DNA of 64,000 nucleotides from Vagococcus allomyrinae (GCF_017829975.1 NZ_JAEEGA010000009.1:124001-188000), one strand, 5' to 3'. Counted from the stretch's first letter, positions 25,837 through 35,156 are shown. Program-made: numbers and translations. The notes: generated by a model from the letters alone, not told the origin.

Positions 25837-26310
25837 TTATTTAGTAAGTGCTAGCAAATCAGCCAGTGTGTGATCGAAATTATCTTTATGCCAATTTTTA
25901 ACCCGCGTTCCCCAGAAATTAGCTTCAGCCCCTATCGCCCCACTAGTTCGAAAGCCACTTAATTCCTTTTGTTGAACTTTAAATGCCATTGTTTGCTCAT
26001 CTAATCTAATCGTCAATAAATAGTTGACCCCATTTTCTTCCGACGTAATTTCTTTGATTGTTGTAAATGGAATAGCTAAAAGATCGTCTCTATTTGTTTG
26101 AAAGGTTCCTTTCCATTTATGAAGATAGACAGGCAATAAAACGAGTTCCTCTTTACAAATTTGGAGCACGTAATAATTATCGACTGAGAAAAAATCGGCA
26201 ATTTCGCCACTAAGGTTTTTAGGTTGAAACCGGACCACAATTGCCCGATTTTCAATAGGTTCATATCCCATGTCAACTAAATCTGTTAAAAATGTATGTT
26301 CTTTTGCCAT
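25837..26310 (-). CDS. Hypothetical protein, PH-like beta-rich
   Basis: This 157-residue soluble protein is not recognised. Its alternating beta pattern (YYVLQICKEELVLLPVY, LLAIPFTTIKEIT, YLLTIRLDEQTMAFKV) resembles bacterial PH-domain or GRAM-like folds, followed by a C-terminal helix NFDHTLADLLALTK. There is no signal peptide or membrane segment. It lies between a membrane protein and the SIR2-like gene, all on the minus strand but with separate terminators. Confidence 0.6.
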   Translation of the reverse strand: MAKEHTFLTDLVDMGYEPIENRAIVVRFQPKNLSGEIADFFSVDNYYVLQICKEELVLLPVYLHKWKGTFQTNRDDLLAIPFTTIKEITSEENGVNYLLTIRLDEQTMAFKVQQKELSGFRTSGAIGAEANFWGTRVKNWHKDNFDHTLADLLALTK

Positions 26311-26410
26311 AACTGTGCCTTCTTTCTATTGTTGATAAGGTAAGTTTAGCAAATGCTTTCTAGTCATCGTTCGTTTCTTCCTAAACTGCAAAAAATCCTT
26401 CCCTAAGTGT

Positions 26411-26434
26411 AAAAAGTTATCACATTAGATGTGA
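26411..26434 (-). terminator. Possible terminator after the SIR2-like gene
   Basis: TCACAT/ATGTGA (26420-26434) forms a short stem, with TAACTTTTT following on the minus strand. Confidence 0.5.
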
Positions 26435-26446
26435 CACGACCCAAGC

Positions 26447-27946
26447 TTAAAAGACCTCCGTCCAGTTTTTCCCCTGTACTTGTCTGATATCATCAATCAA
26501 ATGGATGATTAAATTTTCTTTTTTTGTCAGACGTAATTTTTCCGCATAAAGGGCTGGTAAATCACTACCATCTGGATTATGTCCATAATGAAAAAGGTGC
26601 AATTGTTTATTATCTTCATCTGCCAAGCGTCTAAAGATGCCGTTAATATGACCATCGTCACCATTAAATCCATAACCAATGATGGCGATCTTTTGGCATT
26701 TTTTTAGATCGCGATAATAGTCCACATAGCGTTCTGACATGGAGACGGCTGTTAAGGGCTTGACACCACTTTGGGTTAAAAGAAAAGGAACGGTTAGTTG
26801 AGTGCTTGAATCAATGTCTGTTTGCTTGTGATAAATTTGATTGCGATATGGATCATAAAGATCGTCAATATGGCCGTTTAAATGAAAGATTTTTTGAGGC
26901 GAGCAGAGATCTTCAGCGACAATCTTTCTAAGTAAATTTGTGTAGTTGGATGTCCCGATGGAAGACAAGGTAAACCTGTTAGCTAATTGGTTGAGGTCAT
27001 GATAAAAACCTTCCTGGGGAATGTCAGCAGGCACCTGCTCTTTGATATAGCGTTGAACGCTATACAGGAAAACCGCAATTCGGGTAAATTTAGCCCATTG
27101 AACTTTTGGTTGAAATAAATACCGAAAATGACTGTCGATTAAGGCTTGATAATCCAGAACTTGGGCATAAGCGTCTTCCAGAAGGCGCGTTCCAATTTCA
27201 ACAAATATATCTTCAATTGTCGAGCTGTCGCTTAAAGGAGTTGATGCTGGTCTTAAAGCCAGGTCAAGCCCTGTATTTCCAAGGGAGCCGTAATTTAAGG
27301 CAAACAGACTGCCGAGGTCATTGAAGACATTAAGGCCAGGTTTATCTGTCTTCACAAGCTCATTATTCAGTTCATTTACAAGCGTTTCACCAAGAGAGCC
27401 AACCAATAATTCCATCAGACCTAACACAATGTTGCGAACGCCACTATTAGCTGTTTTTTCCAGCATATATAAATAAGCCGAAAAAAATGCGGAAGAAAAA
27501 AGAGCTGATTCACTGGTCAGTTTTTGATTTAATTGAATTTGATCTGCGTATAAAAATGTCCCAATTTTTTTTTGAAACATATCTTCGAAGGTTTGTCTAA
27601 TTCGTGCTTCATCAATGCCATCGGTTTGTTTGATGATTTGACTTAGTTTGTCATCAAAAGTCTGTAAATAGCTTAGTATTAATTCTCTGCGGTTTTCTAA
27701 ACTAGAAGCGATGATTTCGTCAAAGTTACCTTTACCAAATACATAAATACTTCGCGAGCGATAGCGCTCAGGTAGCCACTTGCGAGCTATTTGTGAGCTT
27801 GGATCAATCCCTTTGATTATCTCCTTAAACTCGTCACGATCTGCTTCCTTCCCCATCTTAAAAATATCTAAGGCGAAGCGGCCGCCAGAAGGTAAACCAT
27901 ACCCGATTTCGGCGCCTGCACCGAAGAATATTCCTATTTTATTCAT
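26447..27946 (-). CDS. SIR2-like protein, candidate stand-alone NADase defence effector
   Basis: The 499-residue protein begins with a SIR2 nucleotide loop, FFGAGAEIGYGLPSG (residues 7-21). After a long helical insertion (about 30-325) come the remaining motifs: GTSNYTNLL (Asn334, the catalytic Asn position), FHLNGHIDD (His355 or His359) and IIGYGFNGDDGHI (423-434). Zinc-binding cysteines of sirtuin deacetylases are absent. This pattern is typical of SIR2 domains in antiphage systems, which deplete NAD+. I chose ATG 27946, with GGAGG 6 nt upstream, over an upstream start. No partner gene is evident. Confidence 0.8.
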   Translation of the reverse strand: MNKIGIFFGAGAEIGYGLPSGGRFALDIFKMGKEADRDEFKEIIKGIDPSSQIARKWLPERYRSRSIYVFGKGNFDEIIASSLENRRELILSYLQTFDDKLSQIIKQTDGIDEARIRQTFEDMFQKKIGTFLYADQIQLNQKLTSESALFSSAFFSAYLYMLEKTANSGVRNIVLGLMELLVGSLGETLVNELNNELVKTDKPGLNVFNDLGSLFALNYGSLGNTGLDLALRPASTPLSDSSTIEDIFVEIGTRLLEDAYAQVLDYQALIDSHFRYLFQPKVQWAKFTRIAVFLYSVQRYIKEQVPADIPQEGFYHDLNQLANRFTLSSIGTSNYTNLLRKIVAEDLCSPQKIFHLNGHIDDLYDPYRNQIYHKQTDIDSSTQLTVPFLLTQSGVKPLTAVSMSERYVDYYRDLKKCQKIAIIGYGFNGDDGHINGIFRRLADEDNKQLHLFHYGHNPDGSDLPALYAEKLRLTKKENLIIHLIDDIRQVQGKNWTEVF

Positions 27947-28473
27947 ATGTAACCTCCCTATTGTCAGATAGAACAGCAATGAGTCGTTGTAAAGCGGTCT
28001 CTTTTGTTTAATTGTATCACAATGCTAAAAATAGCGGGTTGGAAACTAAAAATTTCAGTGTAGCGAACCAAGCAGATAGTTCCAATGGCTTAACTAGGAG
28101 AGATGAGATAGTCAATAGTTTAGGTTATTTAGACAAAGACTGACCCCCATGATGGATCAAGATGTTGTTTTAACAAAGGAAAAGGGAATGACAACACTCG
28201 TCTGATGGCTAGCGAGTTGTCCAAATCATCTCCTTGTACAATTGTGGATCAAGGACTGATATAATAGTTATTTAATCTTTTCTTTTTTTGTGAATTTTTC
28301 AATTGGAAGTGAGTGGATGAGTGATGTTTTAACCTTTTGAGTTAGTTCGTATCACAAGAGGAAACGACAGTCAGCTCATTTTTGTTTTTTTTCAACACAA
28401 ACAATTGGGATGTAAGCGTGAACAAAAAAGTGAAGTAATCGTTTATACTAAAAAGTGTTAGGGGGAATCCAAA
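27947..28473. other. Divergent intergenic region, SIR2-like gene to PRD regulator
   Basis: This 527-nt gap has no supported gene. TATAAT near 28260 with TTGTAC upstream (20-nt spacing, suboptimal) and TATACT near 28444 are possible rightward -10 elements. The cre-like site at 28411-28424 is annotated separately. Confidence 0.4.
28411..28424 (+). promoter_or_regulatory. cre-like CcpA site upstream of the galactitol-type PTS operon
   Basis: TGTAAGCGTGAACA matches the cre consensus TGWAANCGNTNWCA at 13 of 14 positions. It lies about 20 nt upstream of a TATACT hexamer, so carbon catabolite repression of the PRD activator gene is likely. Confidence 0.65.
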
Positions 28474-30543
28474 ATGAAAGTCGATGATCGATCAAAACTT
28501 TTATTGTCAGAAATTGTTAGAAATGACAATCTGACAATAGATGAGTTAAGAGAACGCCACAATCTAACGGTACGACAAGTTGACTATTCAATTAAGAAAA
28601 TGAATGACGTTTTAATAGACAGAAACATTCCAATCATTACTAGGACAGCTCAAGGAAAATTTAATATTGACAAACGCATTTACACCTTGTTTAAATCACC
28701 AAGTGTTACAAGTGCTGAGCCGTTGTTTGTGTCTGATGCGACTGATCGGGCGACGATTATGGTCTTAATTATGTTGGTCCGGCAAGTTGATTTTTCGATT
28801 AATTTCTTTACCTATGAGTTTAAAATAAGTAAAAATACTGTACTAAGTGATTTGAGACAAGCGAAAAAAATAATTGAGCCCTTCAACTTGAGTATTCACT
28901 ATTCGCGGGTAACTGGTTATGAAATCGTCGGGAAAGAATGGGACATTCGCAATGGCATGATCCAGTTGATCAATCATGTTATGAACCAACTGGACGGAGA
29001 ACGCTATTTAAAGTACTTTATGAAAATTTCCGAAGAAAAGCTTGAAAGTATTCACCGAAACATAGCAGAGGTTGAAAAGAAGTTAGATTTGTCTTTTGTT
29101 GAAACAAAAACAACGGTTCTTCCTTATATTATCATGGGCGTTCTTTTTCGAATTGAGCATGGTTACGACGTTAACGGTATTTTTTTTATTGATTACCATG
29201 AACTGGCAGATACAAGGGAGTTTGATGCTGTCAATGTCCTGATTAAGGATACGGTCATTTCAGAAGAGGAGAAATTATATTTTACGCTCCATTTATTATC
29301 GAGCAATGTGTACCAAACAGAGCAGCCATTAGTAGAAGTCTTGCCTCAACTAAGAGAAGCGATTGTGGCCTTTGTTGATGAATTTGAACGAGTGGCATTC
29401 ACAACTTTAAGCAATAAAGAGAGCTTAATAGACAAGATTTTTATCCATTTTAAACCAGCGTATTATCGTATCAAGTATCAATTAACGACAGATTATAAAT
29501 TATTGCCAACTTTAGATGATGATTATGAGGCGATTCATAATTTAATCATGGAATCAAAGTCTCCCCTTGTCAAGTATTTGGGAGTTGAGTTACCTGATGT
29601 GGAAACGCGGTTTCTGTCCATGCTAATCGGTGGTCATTTGATTGAACAATCCAATCAACTAGATGCCAAATTTCGCGGGATTATTGTCTGTCAAAATGGT
29701 TTGTCGTTTTCCAATTTATTGGAAAATTCATTAAAAAAAATATTTCCAGAGTTGTTTTTTTACCCACCAATGTCCTTAAAAGAAATGAGGGAAACGACGA
29801 CTCCTTATGATTTGATTTTTACCTCAATCCCATTAGAGTCAGACAAACCAGTTTTTTTCGTTTCTGATTTATCAAAAGATTTAGATGTGATCAATATTCG
29901 CAATAAAGTCATGTCGGTTTTATATCAATTCAGTGGCATTGATATCACCATTGAAGATATCATCCACACAGCAGAGAAGCACGCGAAGGATTTAGATCGT
30001 GAGAAATTAAGAAAAGATTTATTGGAAGTGTTTTCTCCAGCTACCAGTTACTCGGAAACAGATGCCATCGACATTGAAAGTGCTGGTCTAGCTAGTTTAA
30101 TTCACGAAGGCACTATTCTCAAGACAAAAGAAGTTACTGGATGGCATGAGGCTCTAGAAATTGTTTCGATGCCTTTATTGGACAAGGGGATTATCAGTCA
30201 GGAGTATCTTGCAACGATCAAAGCGGAGCAGCCAAATTTGACAAGTGGCATTGTCTTAAGAGGCAGTATCGCCATCCCTCACACGAGCCCAGAACCAACT
30301 ACTAAGTTGGGCATGAGCCTGTTGGTTTTAGACGAGCCGCTCATCTATGAAGAAGATAAACCCATTTTTCATATTGTCATGATCGCGTCGCCTAATAAAA
30401 AGGCGCATTTTAAAGCTTTAATAGAATTGTTGGAGATGGCGGCTGACAAGGCGTTTTTAAGGGCAATGAACAAACATACAATCAAGGAAATTTCGCAGCA
30501 AATTAACACCTATCATTTTCGAAAACCGGAGCGGGAGGAATAA
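28474..30543 (+). CDS. MtlR/LicR-type PRD transcriptional activator
   Basis: This 689-residue multidomain regulator is controlled by PTS phosphorylation. It has an N-terminal winged helix (about 5-60, LTIDELRERHNLTVRQVDYS), a second HTH/Mga-like part (about 95-150), two PRD domains (about 180-400), an EIIB-gat-like domain (about 405-495) and an EIIA-fru-like domain with His603 (SIAIPHTSP). It lies directly upstream of EIIA and EIIB/EIIC genes of the galactitol family, with a 4-nt gap to EIIA, and should activate this operon when the PTS is busy transporting substrate. Confidence 0.93.
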   Translation: MKVDDRSKLLLSEIVRNDNLTIDELRERHNLTVRQVDYSIKKMNDVLIDRNIPIITRTAQGKFNIDKRIYTLFKSPSVTSAEPLFVSDATDRATIMVLIMLVRQVDFSINFFTYEFKISKNTVLSDLRQAKKIIEPFNLSIHYSRVTGYEIVGKEWDIRNGMIQLINHVMNQLDGERYLKYFMKISEEKLESIHRNIAEVEKKLDLSFVETKTTVLPYIIMGVLFRIEHGYDVNGIFFIDYHELADTREFDAVNVLIKDTVISEEEKLYFTLHLLSSNVYQTEQPLVEVLPQLREAIVAFVDEFERVAFTTLSNKESLIDKIFIHFKPAYYRIKYQLTTDYKLLPTLDDDYEAIHNLIMESKSPLVKYLGVELPDVETRFLSMLIGGHLIEQSNQLDAKFRGIIVCQNGLSFSNLLENSLKKIFPELFFYPPMSLKEMRETTTPYDLIFTSIPLESDKPVFFVSDLSKDLDVINIRNKVMSVLYQFSGIDITIEDIIHTAEKHAKDLDREKLRKDLLEVFSPATSYSETDAIDIESAGLASLIHEGTILKTKEVTGWHEALEIVSMPLLDKGIISQEYLATIKAEQPNLTSGIVLRGSIAIPHTSPEPTTKLGMSLLVLDEPLIYEEDKPIFHIVMIASPNKKAHFKALIELLEMAADKAFLRAMNKHTIKEISQQINTYHFRKPEREE

Positions 30544-30547
30544 ACAA

Positions 30548-31006
30548 ATGATTGAATTTCTAAATCAAAAACTCGTATTTTTAAATAAAAGTTATTCAAA
30601 TAGCGACGCTCTGTTTGAAGACATTGGCGGAGAGATTTTCGCTAAGGGGTTTGGAACAGGTCAATTCGTAGAGAAATTAAAAGAACGAGAAGGGAACTTC
30701 CCAACGGGGTTAAATTTAGGCAACTATGGTGTGGCCATCCCTCACACGGATCCAGAATACATTACTGAACAGTTTATCTCTGTTGCAACACTAAATGAAC
30801 CAGTCTCATTTAAATCGATGGACAATATTAATGTTGAAGTACCAGTTAAATTAGTCTTTATTTTAGGACTAACCAAAGCGGAAAATCAATTACTAGTTCT
30901 GCAAAAATTAATGCAAGTTATTCAAGATGAAGCGCTGGTAAAAGGACTAATGAAAGAAAAAAATATTAATGACTTACTGAGAACACTAGAAAAAAACACA
31001 ATTTGA
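30548..31006 (+). CDS. PTS galactitol-family EIIA
   Basis: The 152-residue EIIA has the phosphohistidine His66 in GVAIPHTDPEY and the galactitol-type lead NFPTGLNLG. It passes phosphate from HPr to the separate EIIB. It is tightly packed between the PRD regulator and EIIB genes. Family GatA-like; the real substrate of this operon is more likely a pentitol, judging from the downstream enzymes. Confidence 0.9.
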   Translation: MIEFLNQKLVFLNKSYSNSDALFEDIGGEIFAKGFGTGQFVEKLKEREGNFPTGLNLGNYGVAIPHTDPEYITEQFISVATLNEPVSFKSMDNINVEVPVKLVFILGLTKAENQLLVLQKLMQVIQDEALVKGLMKEKNINDLLRTLEKNTI

Positions 31007-31020
31007 GGGGACAGGTAAAA

Positions 31021-31311
31021 ATGAATAAAAAAAGATTATTAGTGGCATGTGGAGCTGGTATCGCGACATCAACTGTTGTGATGAATCGGATTGAGCAATT
31101 ACTCAAAGATAACCAAATTGAAGCAGACATACAGCAAATTAAAATAGTAGAGGCGAAAAGCCTACAAAGAGATGCGGACTTAATCATTTCTACAACGATT
31201 TTACCGACCACATATGAGATTCCAGCAGTAGTGGCAACCTCATATATAACAGGACTTGGCATGGAAGAAATGGATGCCAAAATTATCGAAATTTTAAACG
31301 CAACAGATTAA
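31021..31311 (+). CDS. PTS galactitol-family EIIB
   Basis: The 96-residue EIIB starts MNKKRLLVACGAGIATSTVV, with phospho-Cys10 in the galactitol-family loop. I use ATG 31021 (GAGGGG 10 nt upstream) rather than TTG 31003. It is followed not by EIIC directly but by 213 nt of tandem repeats, an unusual gap inside a PTS operon. Confidence 0.9.
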   Translation: MNKKRLLVACGAGIATSTVVMNRIEQLLKDNQIEADIQQIKIVEAKSLQRDADLIISTTILPTTYEIPAVVATSYITGLGMEEMDAKIIEILNATD

Positions 31312-31339
31312 AAAACTATGCTTATATGATAAGTAAAAT

Positions 31340-31517
31340 GACAACGAAGAGCCATTGTTCTAGCATTTTAATGCGTAGAGACAAGGGACAACGAAGAGCC
31401 ATTGTTCTAGCATTTTAATGCGTAGAGACAAGGGACAACGAAGAGCCATTGTTCTAGCATTTTAATGCGTAGAGACAAGGGACAACGAAGTGAAGGTCGG
31501 ACCAATAAAAGAGGAGG
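31340..31517 (+). repeat. 47-bp tandem repeat (3 identical copies plus a stub) before EIIC
   Basis: Units start at 31340, 31387 and 31434 with a partial one at 31481, each beginning GACAACGAAGAGCC. Each unit contains GTTCTAGCATTTTAATGCG, able to form a small hairpin (GCATT/AATGC). The block ends in TGAAGGTCGGACC and GAGGAGG, which set the EIIC start. The core reads A-I-V-L-A-F-stop, matching the end of the 57793 leader peptide (A-V-V-L-A-F-stop). This ties the array to the elements upstream of 57961. Confidence 0.88.
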
Positions 31518-31524
31518 AAGCAAC

Positions 31525-32796
31525 ATGCAGTCTTTGTTAAATGGAATTCAGTACGTGTTAGGGTTAGGGCCAACAGTTATTTTGCCAATTGCGATTTTTA
31601 TCATCGGGTTATTTTTCAGGCTATCTGTTGGCAAAGCATTAAAATCGGCGATTACTGTTGGGATTGGATTTGTGGGAATTAATTTAGTTGTCGGCTTGTT
31701 ATCGGATAATTTAGGGGTTGCTGCTCAACAAATGGTCGAGCGGTTTGGACTGGAATTAACGGTTATTGACGCTGGCTGGCCGTCAGCTGCCGCTGCTGCC
31801 TGGGCATCACCAGTTGCCGCTATCTTAATTCCAATTATTATCGCAGTTAATCTGTTTTTGATTTTTATTAAGTTTACTAAAACGTTGGATATTGATATTT
31901 GGAATTTTCATCATTTTATGGCAGTTGGGGCTGTTGGCTATATCGTCACAGGCAGCTTTATTTGGGCGATCTTCGTGGCAGTGTTAATGGAAGTCATCAC
32001 ACTAAAAATTGCCGATAAGGCTGCGCCGATGGTACAGGAGTTTTACGGTTTACCAGGGATTTCACTGCCAACAGGTTCAACGGTTTCCTATGGTTTAATC
32101 GGGATGCCAATTGGCTGGGTTATCAGCAAGATACCTGGTTTAAAAGACATAGAAATTTCACCGGAAACCATTCAAAGACGATTTGGTGTCTTCGGAGAAC
32201 CAATGATGATGGGTTTGGTCATAGGAATTGTGATTGGACTGTTGGCTGGCTATGATCCAGGAGCTGCTCTGCAATTAGGAATTTCATTAGGCGCTGTCAT
32301 GTTGCTGATGCCACGAATGGTTAAAATCCTAATGGAAGGATTGATCCCCATTTCAGAGTCTGCTAGAACCTTTTTACAATCTCGTTATAAAGACCGGGAA
32401 CTTTACTTGGGACTGGATTCGGCTTTGGCAATTGGACACCCTGCTAATATTTCAACGGGTTTGATTTTAGTGCCAATTACGCTTCTATTAGCAGTTATTA
32501 TTCCCGGAAATAAAGTCTTGCCTTTTGGCGATTTGTCATCGATCCCATTTTATACCGCCTATATCGTCGCGTCGCGGAAAGGAAATATTTTCCATTCCGT
32601 TATAACAGGAACCATCGTAATTGCTTTAGCGCTGTTGATGGCTACTAACTTTGCCCCTGTTCACACGGAAATGATGCAAGGCTTAGATCAATTTTCTAAA
32701 CTTGGGAGTGAGATTAGTTCTTTAGATACAGGGGGGGCCTCACTAAAATGGCTATTCTTGAAACTGTCTCAATTAGTGGCACCGTTCTTTAATTAA
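31525..32796 (+). CDS. PTS galactitol-family EIIC permease
   Basis: The 423-residue membrane permease has about 10 hydrophobic segments and GatC-family features: LGLGPTVILPIAIFIIGL, GFVGINLVVGLL, DAGWPSAAAAAWASP and LDSALAIGHPANIS. I place the start at ATG 31525, just after GAGGAGG. A longer frame from 31465 would read through the repeat array and gives a highly charged, unlikely N-terminus. It transports the operon's alditol together with the separate EIIA and EIIB. Confidence 0.92.
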   Translation: MQSLLNGIQYVLGLGPTVILPIAIFIIGLFFRLSVGKALKSAITVGIGFVGINLVVGLLSDNLGVAAQQMVERFGLELTVIDAGWPSAAAAAWASPVAAILIPIIIAVNLFLIFIKFTKTLDIDIWNFHHFMAVGAVGYIVTGSFIWAIFVAVLMEVITLKIADKAAPMVQEFYGLPGISLPTGSTVSYGLIGMPIGWVISKIPGLKDIEISPETIQRRFGVFGEPMMMGLVIGIVIGLLAGYDPGAALQLGISLGAVMLLMPRMVKILMEGLIPISESARTFLQSRYKDRELYLGLDSALAIGHPANISTGLILVPITLLLAVIIPGNKVLPFGDLSSIPFYTAYIVASRKGNIFHSVITGTIVIALALLMATNFAPVHTEMMQGLDQFSKLGSEISSLDTGGASLKWLFLKLSQLVAPFFN

Positions 32797-32817
32797 GGGA
32801 ATAAGTAGGAGGTAAAC

Positions 32818-33870
32818 ATGAAAGCAGTTGTAAAAAAAGCATTGGGATATGATCAAATGTCGTTGTTAGACGTACCAGAGCCAGAGGTTTATGGCGATCG
32901 AGTGAAAATAAAAGTAGCGTATACGGGGATTTGTGGCTCGGATATTCACACCTTTAAAGGGGAATACAATAATGCCGCAACGCCAGTTATCTTAGGACAT
33001 GAATTTTCCGGAGAAGTAGTGGCTGTGGGACCAGATGTCAGTCAGATAAAAGTAGGCGATCGGGTAACTAGCGAAACGACGTTTGAAACCTGTGGTGATT
33101 GTCGTTTCTGTGAGTCCAAAAACTATAACTTATGTCCGAAACGTAAAGGGTTAGGCACACAGGCCGATGGCAGTATGACTGCCTATGTTCTTTCAAGAGA
33201 AGAAAGTTGTCACGTTTTGCCGGAAGCAGTTACTTATCGAGGCGCGGCTCTAACTGAACCGCTGGCTTGTTGTGTTCATGCTGCATTGGAAAAAACGACA
33301 ATCAATGAAGGCGATGTGGCACTGGTGATTGGCCCAGGACCGATTGGGTTGCTATTAGCCCAAGTGATTAAAGCACAAGGGGCTACGGTAATTATGTCAG
33401 GAGTAACCCGAGATCGTCATCGTTTGGATTTAGCCAAAGAGATCGGAATTGATGTGGTAATCGATTCCCTAACAGAGAATTTAGAAGAGCGTGTTATGGC
33501 CGCCACTGAAGGGTACGGAGTCAATCGGGTATTTGATTGTTCAGGAGTTATCGGAGCGGTTAATCAGGCACTGCCTTTAACAAGCAAAGCAGGAGTTTTT
33601 GTTCAAGTAGGTTTATTCGGAGAGAAGATGAATACCATGGATCAGGAAGTAATCATCCAACGAGAGATTGAGTATGTCGGCAGCCGTTCGCAAAAACCCT
33701 CATCATGGGTCATTGCCTTACAGTTGTTGGCTCGCGGAGAAATAAAGATCGAAAAGATGATTACAAAAATTTATCCACTAGCGGATTGGCGGCAAGCATT
33801 TGAAGCAGTTATGGCAGGAAATGAGATCAAAGTGTTATTGGAATCTGATTTGGATTGGCCAAAAGAATAG
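32818..33870 (+). CDS. Zinc-dependent polyol(-phosphate) dehydrogenase 1
   Basis: This 350-residue MDR enzyme has catalytic zinc ligands in CGSDIHTF and GHEFSGE, a structural zinc loop CGDCRFCESKNYNLC and the nucleotide motif VIGPGPIGLLLAQ. It resembles L-iditol/sorbitol dehydrogenases and galactitol- or arabitol-phosphate dehydrogenases. Placed just after EIIC, it should oxidise the phosphorylated alditol to a ketose phosphate. A second such enzyme is encoded at 36011, implying two alditols or two oxidation positions. Confidence 0.88.
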   Translation: MKAVVKKALGYDQMSLLDVPEPEVYGDRVKIKVAYTGICGSDIHTFKGEYNNAATPVILGHEFSGEVVAVGPDVSQIKVGDRVTSETTFETCGDCRFCESKNYNLCPKRKGLGTQADGSMTAYVLSREESCHVLPEAVTYRGAALTEPLACCVHAALEKTTINEGDVALVIGPGPIGLLLAQVIKAQGATVIMSGVTRDRHRLDLAKEIGIDVVIDSLTENLEERVMAATEGYGVNRVFDCSGVIGAVNQALPLTSKAGVFVQVGLFGEKMNTMDQEVIIQREIEYVGSRSQKPSSWVIALQLLARGEIKIEKMITKIYPLADWRQAFEAVMAGNEIKVLLESDLDWPKE

Positions 33871-33892
33871 ATGGCTTGAATAAATCAGAGAC

Positions 33893-33922
33893 GTTAGGTG
33901 TGGGGAAGGCTTCGCACCTAAC
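33893..33922 (+). promoter_or_regulatory. Intercistronic hairpin before rpe
   Basis: GTTAGGTG (33893-33900) and CACCTAAC (33915-33922) are perfect complements without a U-tract. The position inside an operon suggests mRNA processing or stabilisation rather than termination. Confidence 0.5.
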
Positions 33923-33953
33923 CGATCGCATAAAACAGAAAAGAGGTAGTGAG

Positions 33954-34607
33954 ATGGCATTAGTGGCACCGTCGATTTTAGCTGCTGATTTTAATCAGTT
34001 AGGCTATGAGATTAAAGATATAGACAAAAGTGGGGCGGATTACATTCACATTGACAGTATGGATGGGCATTTTGTCCCGAATGTTACCTTTGGCCCTGAT
34101 GTGGTAAAAGGAATTAGAAAAATAACGGATAAAATACTGGACTGTCACTTATTGTTCGCTAACCCAGATAATTATATAGAGGCCTTTAGCCAGGCTGGAG
34201 CAGATATTATCACCGTTCATTATGAGGCTTGTCCCCACATTCACCGTACGATCCAGTTGATCAAAGCTAAGGGTGTGAAAGCTGGCGTGGCCCTTAACCC
34301 TGGCTCCTCCCCTAGTGTGTTAGCGACAATCCTTCCTGAGGTGGACTTAGTGTTACAGATGACTGTTGACCCAGGATATGGTGGGCAAAGCTTTATTGAG
34401 AGAACCCTTCACAATATTGCCGAAATTCATGAGATGAGGCAAGCCAGTAATCTCGATTTTGTATTAGAAGTTGATGGTGGCATAACTGAGAATACCGGGG
34501 CGCAATGTGTTGCTGCTGGTGTGGATGTTTTAGTCGCAGGTAGTTATGTTTTTAACCAAGCCGACCGACGACTGCCGATTGAAAGGCTAAAAAAAATAGA
34601 AAGATAG
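33954..34607 (+). CDS. rpe: Ribulose-phosphate 3-epimerase
   Basis: The 217-residue TIM barrel interconverts ribulose 5-phosphate and xylulose 5-phosphate. Signatures are VAPSILAADF, HIDSMDGHFVPN with the metal histidine and acid, DCHLL, MTVDPGYGGQSF and EVDGGI. I start at ATG 33954 (AGAGG 8 nt upstream) rather than at an upstream frame that runs through a hairpin. It fits a pentitol pathway feeding the pentose phosphate pool. Confidence 0.93.
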   Translation: MALVAPSILAADFNQLGYEIKDIDKSGADYIHIDSMDGHFVPNVTFGPDVVKGIRKITDKILDCHLLFANPDNYIEAFSQAGADIITVHYEACPHIHRTIQLIKAKGVKAGVALNPGSSPSVLATILPEVDLVLQMTVDPGYGGQSFIERTLHNIAEIHEMRQASNLDFVLEVDGGITENTGAQCVAAGVDVLVAGSYVFNQADRRLPIERLKKIER

Positions 34608-34617
34608 AGGGATAAAC

Positions 34618-35046
34618 ATGAAAATAGGTATTGGATCTGATCATGCAGGGTATCAATTAAAAGAACGGGTTTTAAAAGAGGTTTCGCTGGCAGGAATGGA
34701 ATGGGTCGATATTGGCTGTGAGACCGATCAAGTCAAAAGCAGCCATGTGCTAACGGCTGAGGAAATGAGTCGATTAGTGTTGGCAGGAGATCTCGACTTG
34801 GGAATCTTAGTGTGTGGTACTGGCATCGGTATGTCTTTAGTTGCGAATAGGCATCCTGGCATCAGAGCGGCTGTTGCAAATGATGTCTATAGTGCCATCA
34901 AATCCAAAGAGCATAATCACGCTAACATCTTATGTATTGGTGCTCGAGTTTTAGGCGTTGAACAGGCAGAACTTGTGATTGAATCTTGGTTACAAACAAC
35001 CCCTGATCAGGCATATCAAGAAATTGTCGAGTCGCTCGATCGATAA
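34618..35046 (+). CDS. rpiB: Ribose 5-phosphate isomerase B (RpiB/LacAB family)
   Basis: This 142-residue aldose-ketose isomerase has GSDHAGYQLK, the catalytic-Cys/anion loop VCGTGIGMS, VANRHPGIRAA and EHNHANILCIGAR. RpiB converts ribulose 5-phosphate to ribose 5-phosphate, while LacA/LacB relatives act on galactose 6-phosphate. Next to two Rpe-like epimerases, the pentose role is favoured. It follows rpe by 10 nt. Confidence 0.9.
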   Translation: MKIGIGSDHAGYQLKERVLKEVSLAGMEWVDIGCETDQVKSSHVLTAEEMSRLVLAGDLDLGILVCGTGIGMSLVANRHPGIRAAVANDVYSAIKSKEHNHANILCIGARVLGVEQAELVIESWLQTTPDQAYQEIVESLDR

Positions 35047-35156
35047 AAATTTTATGAGCGTCTAGGTATTTAGCAGATGTGTCATAAAGTTTAACAAGGA
35101 TGAGAAAATAGAGAACATCAGGTGTTTTCCAAGTTCTAAGAAAAGAGGAAAAAAAG

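Noticed and set aside
31340-31490. CRISPR array
   Set aside because: The 47-bp units are contiguous and identical with no spacers, and no cas gene is present.
31465-31524. Longer EIIC start reading through the repeat array
   Set aside because: It gives a charged N-terminus unlike GatC proteins and lacks a ribosome binding site; ATG 31525 follows GAGGAGG.
33855-33953. N-terminal extension of rpe
   Set aside because: It overlaps the previous gene and a hairpin; ATG 33954 matches the usual Rpe start and has a ribosome binding site.
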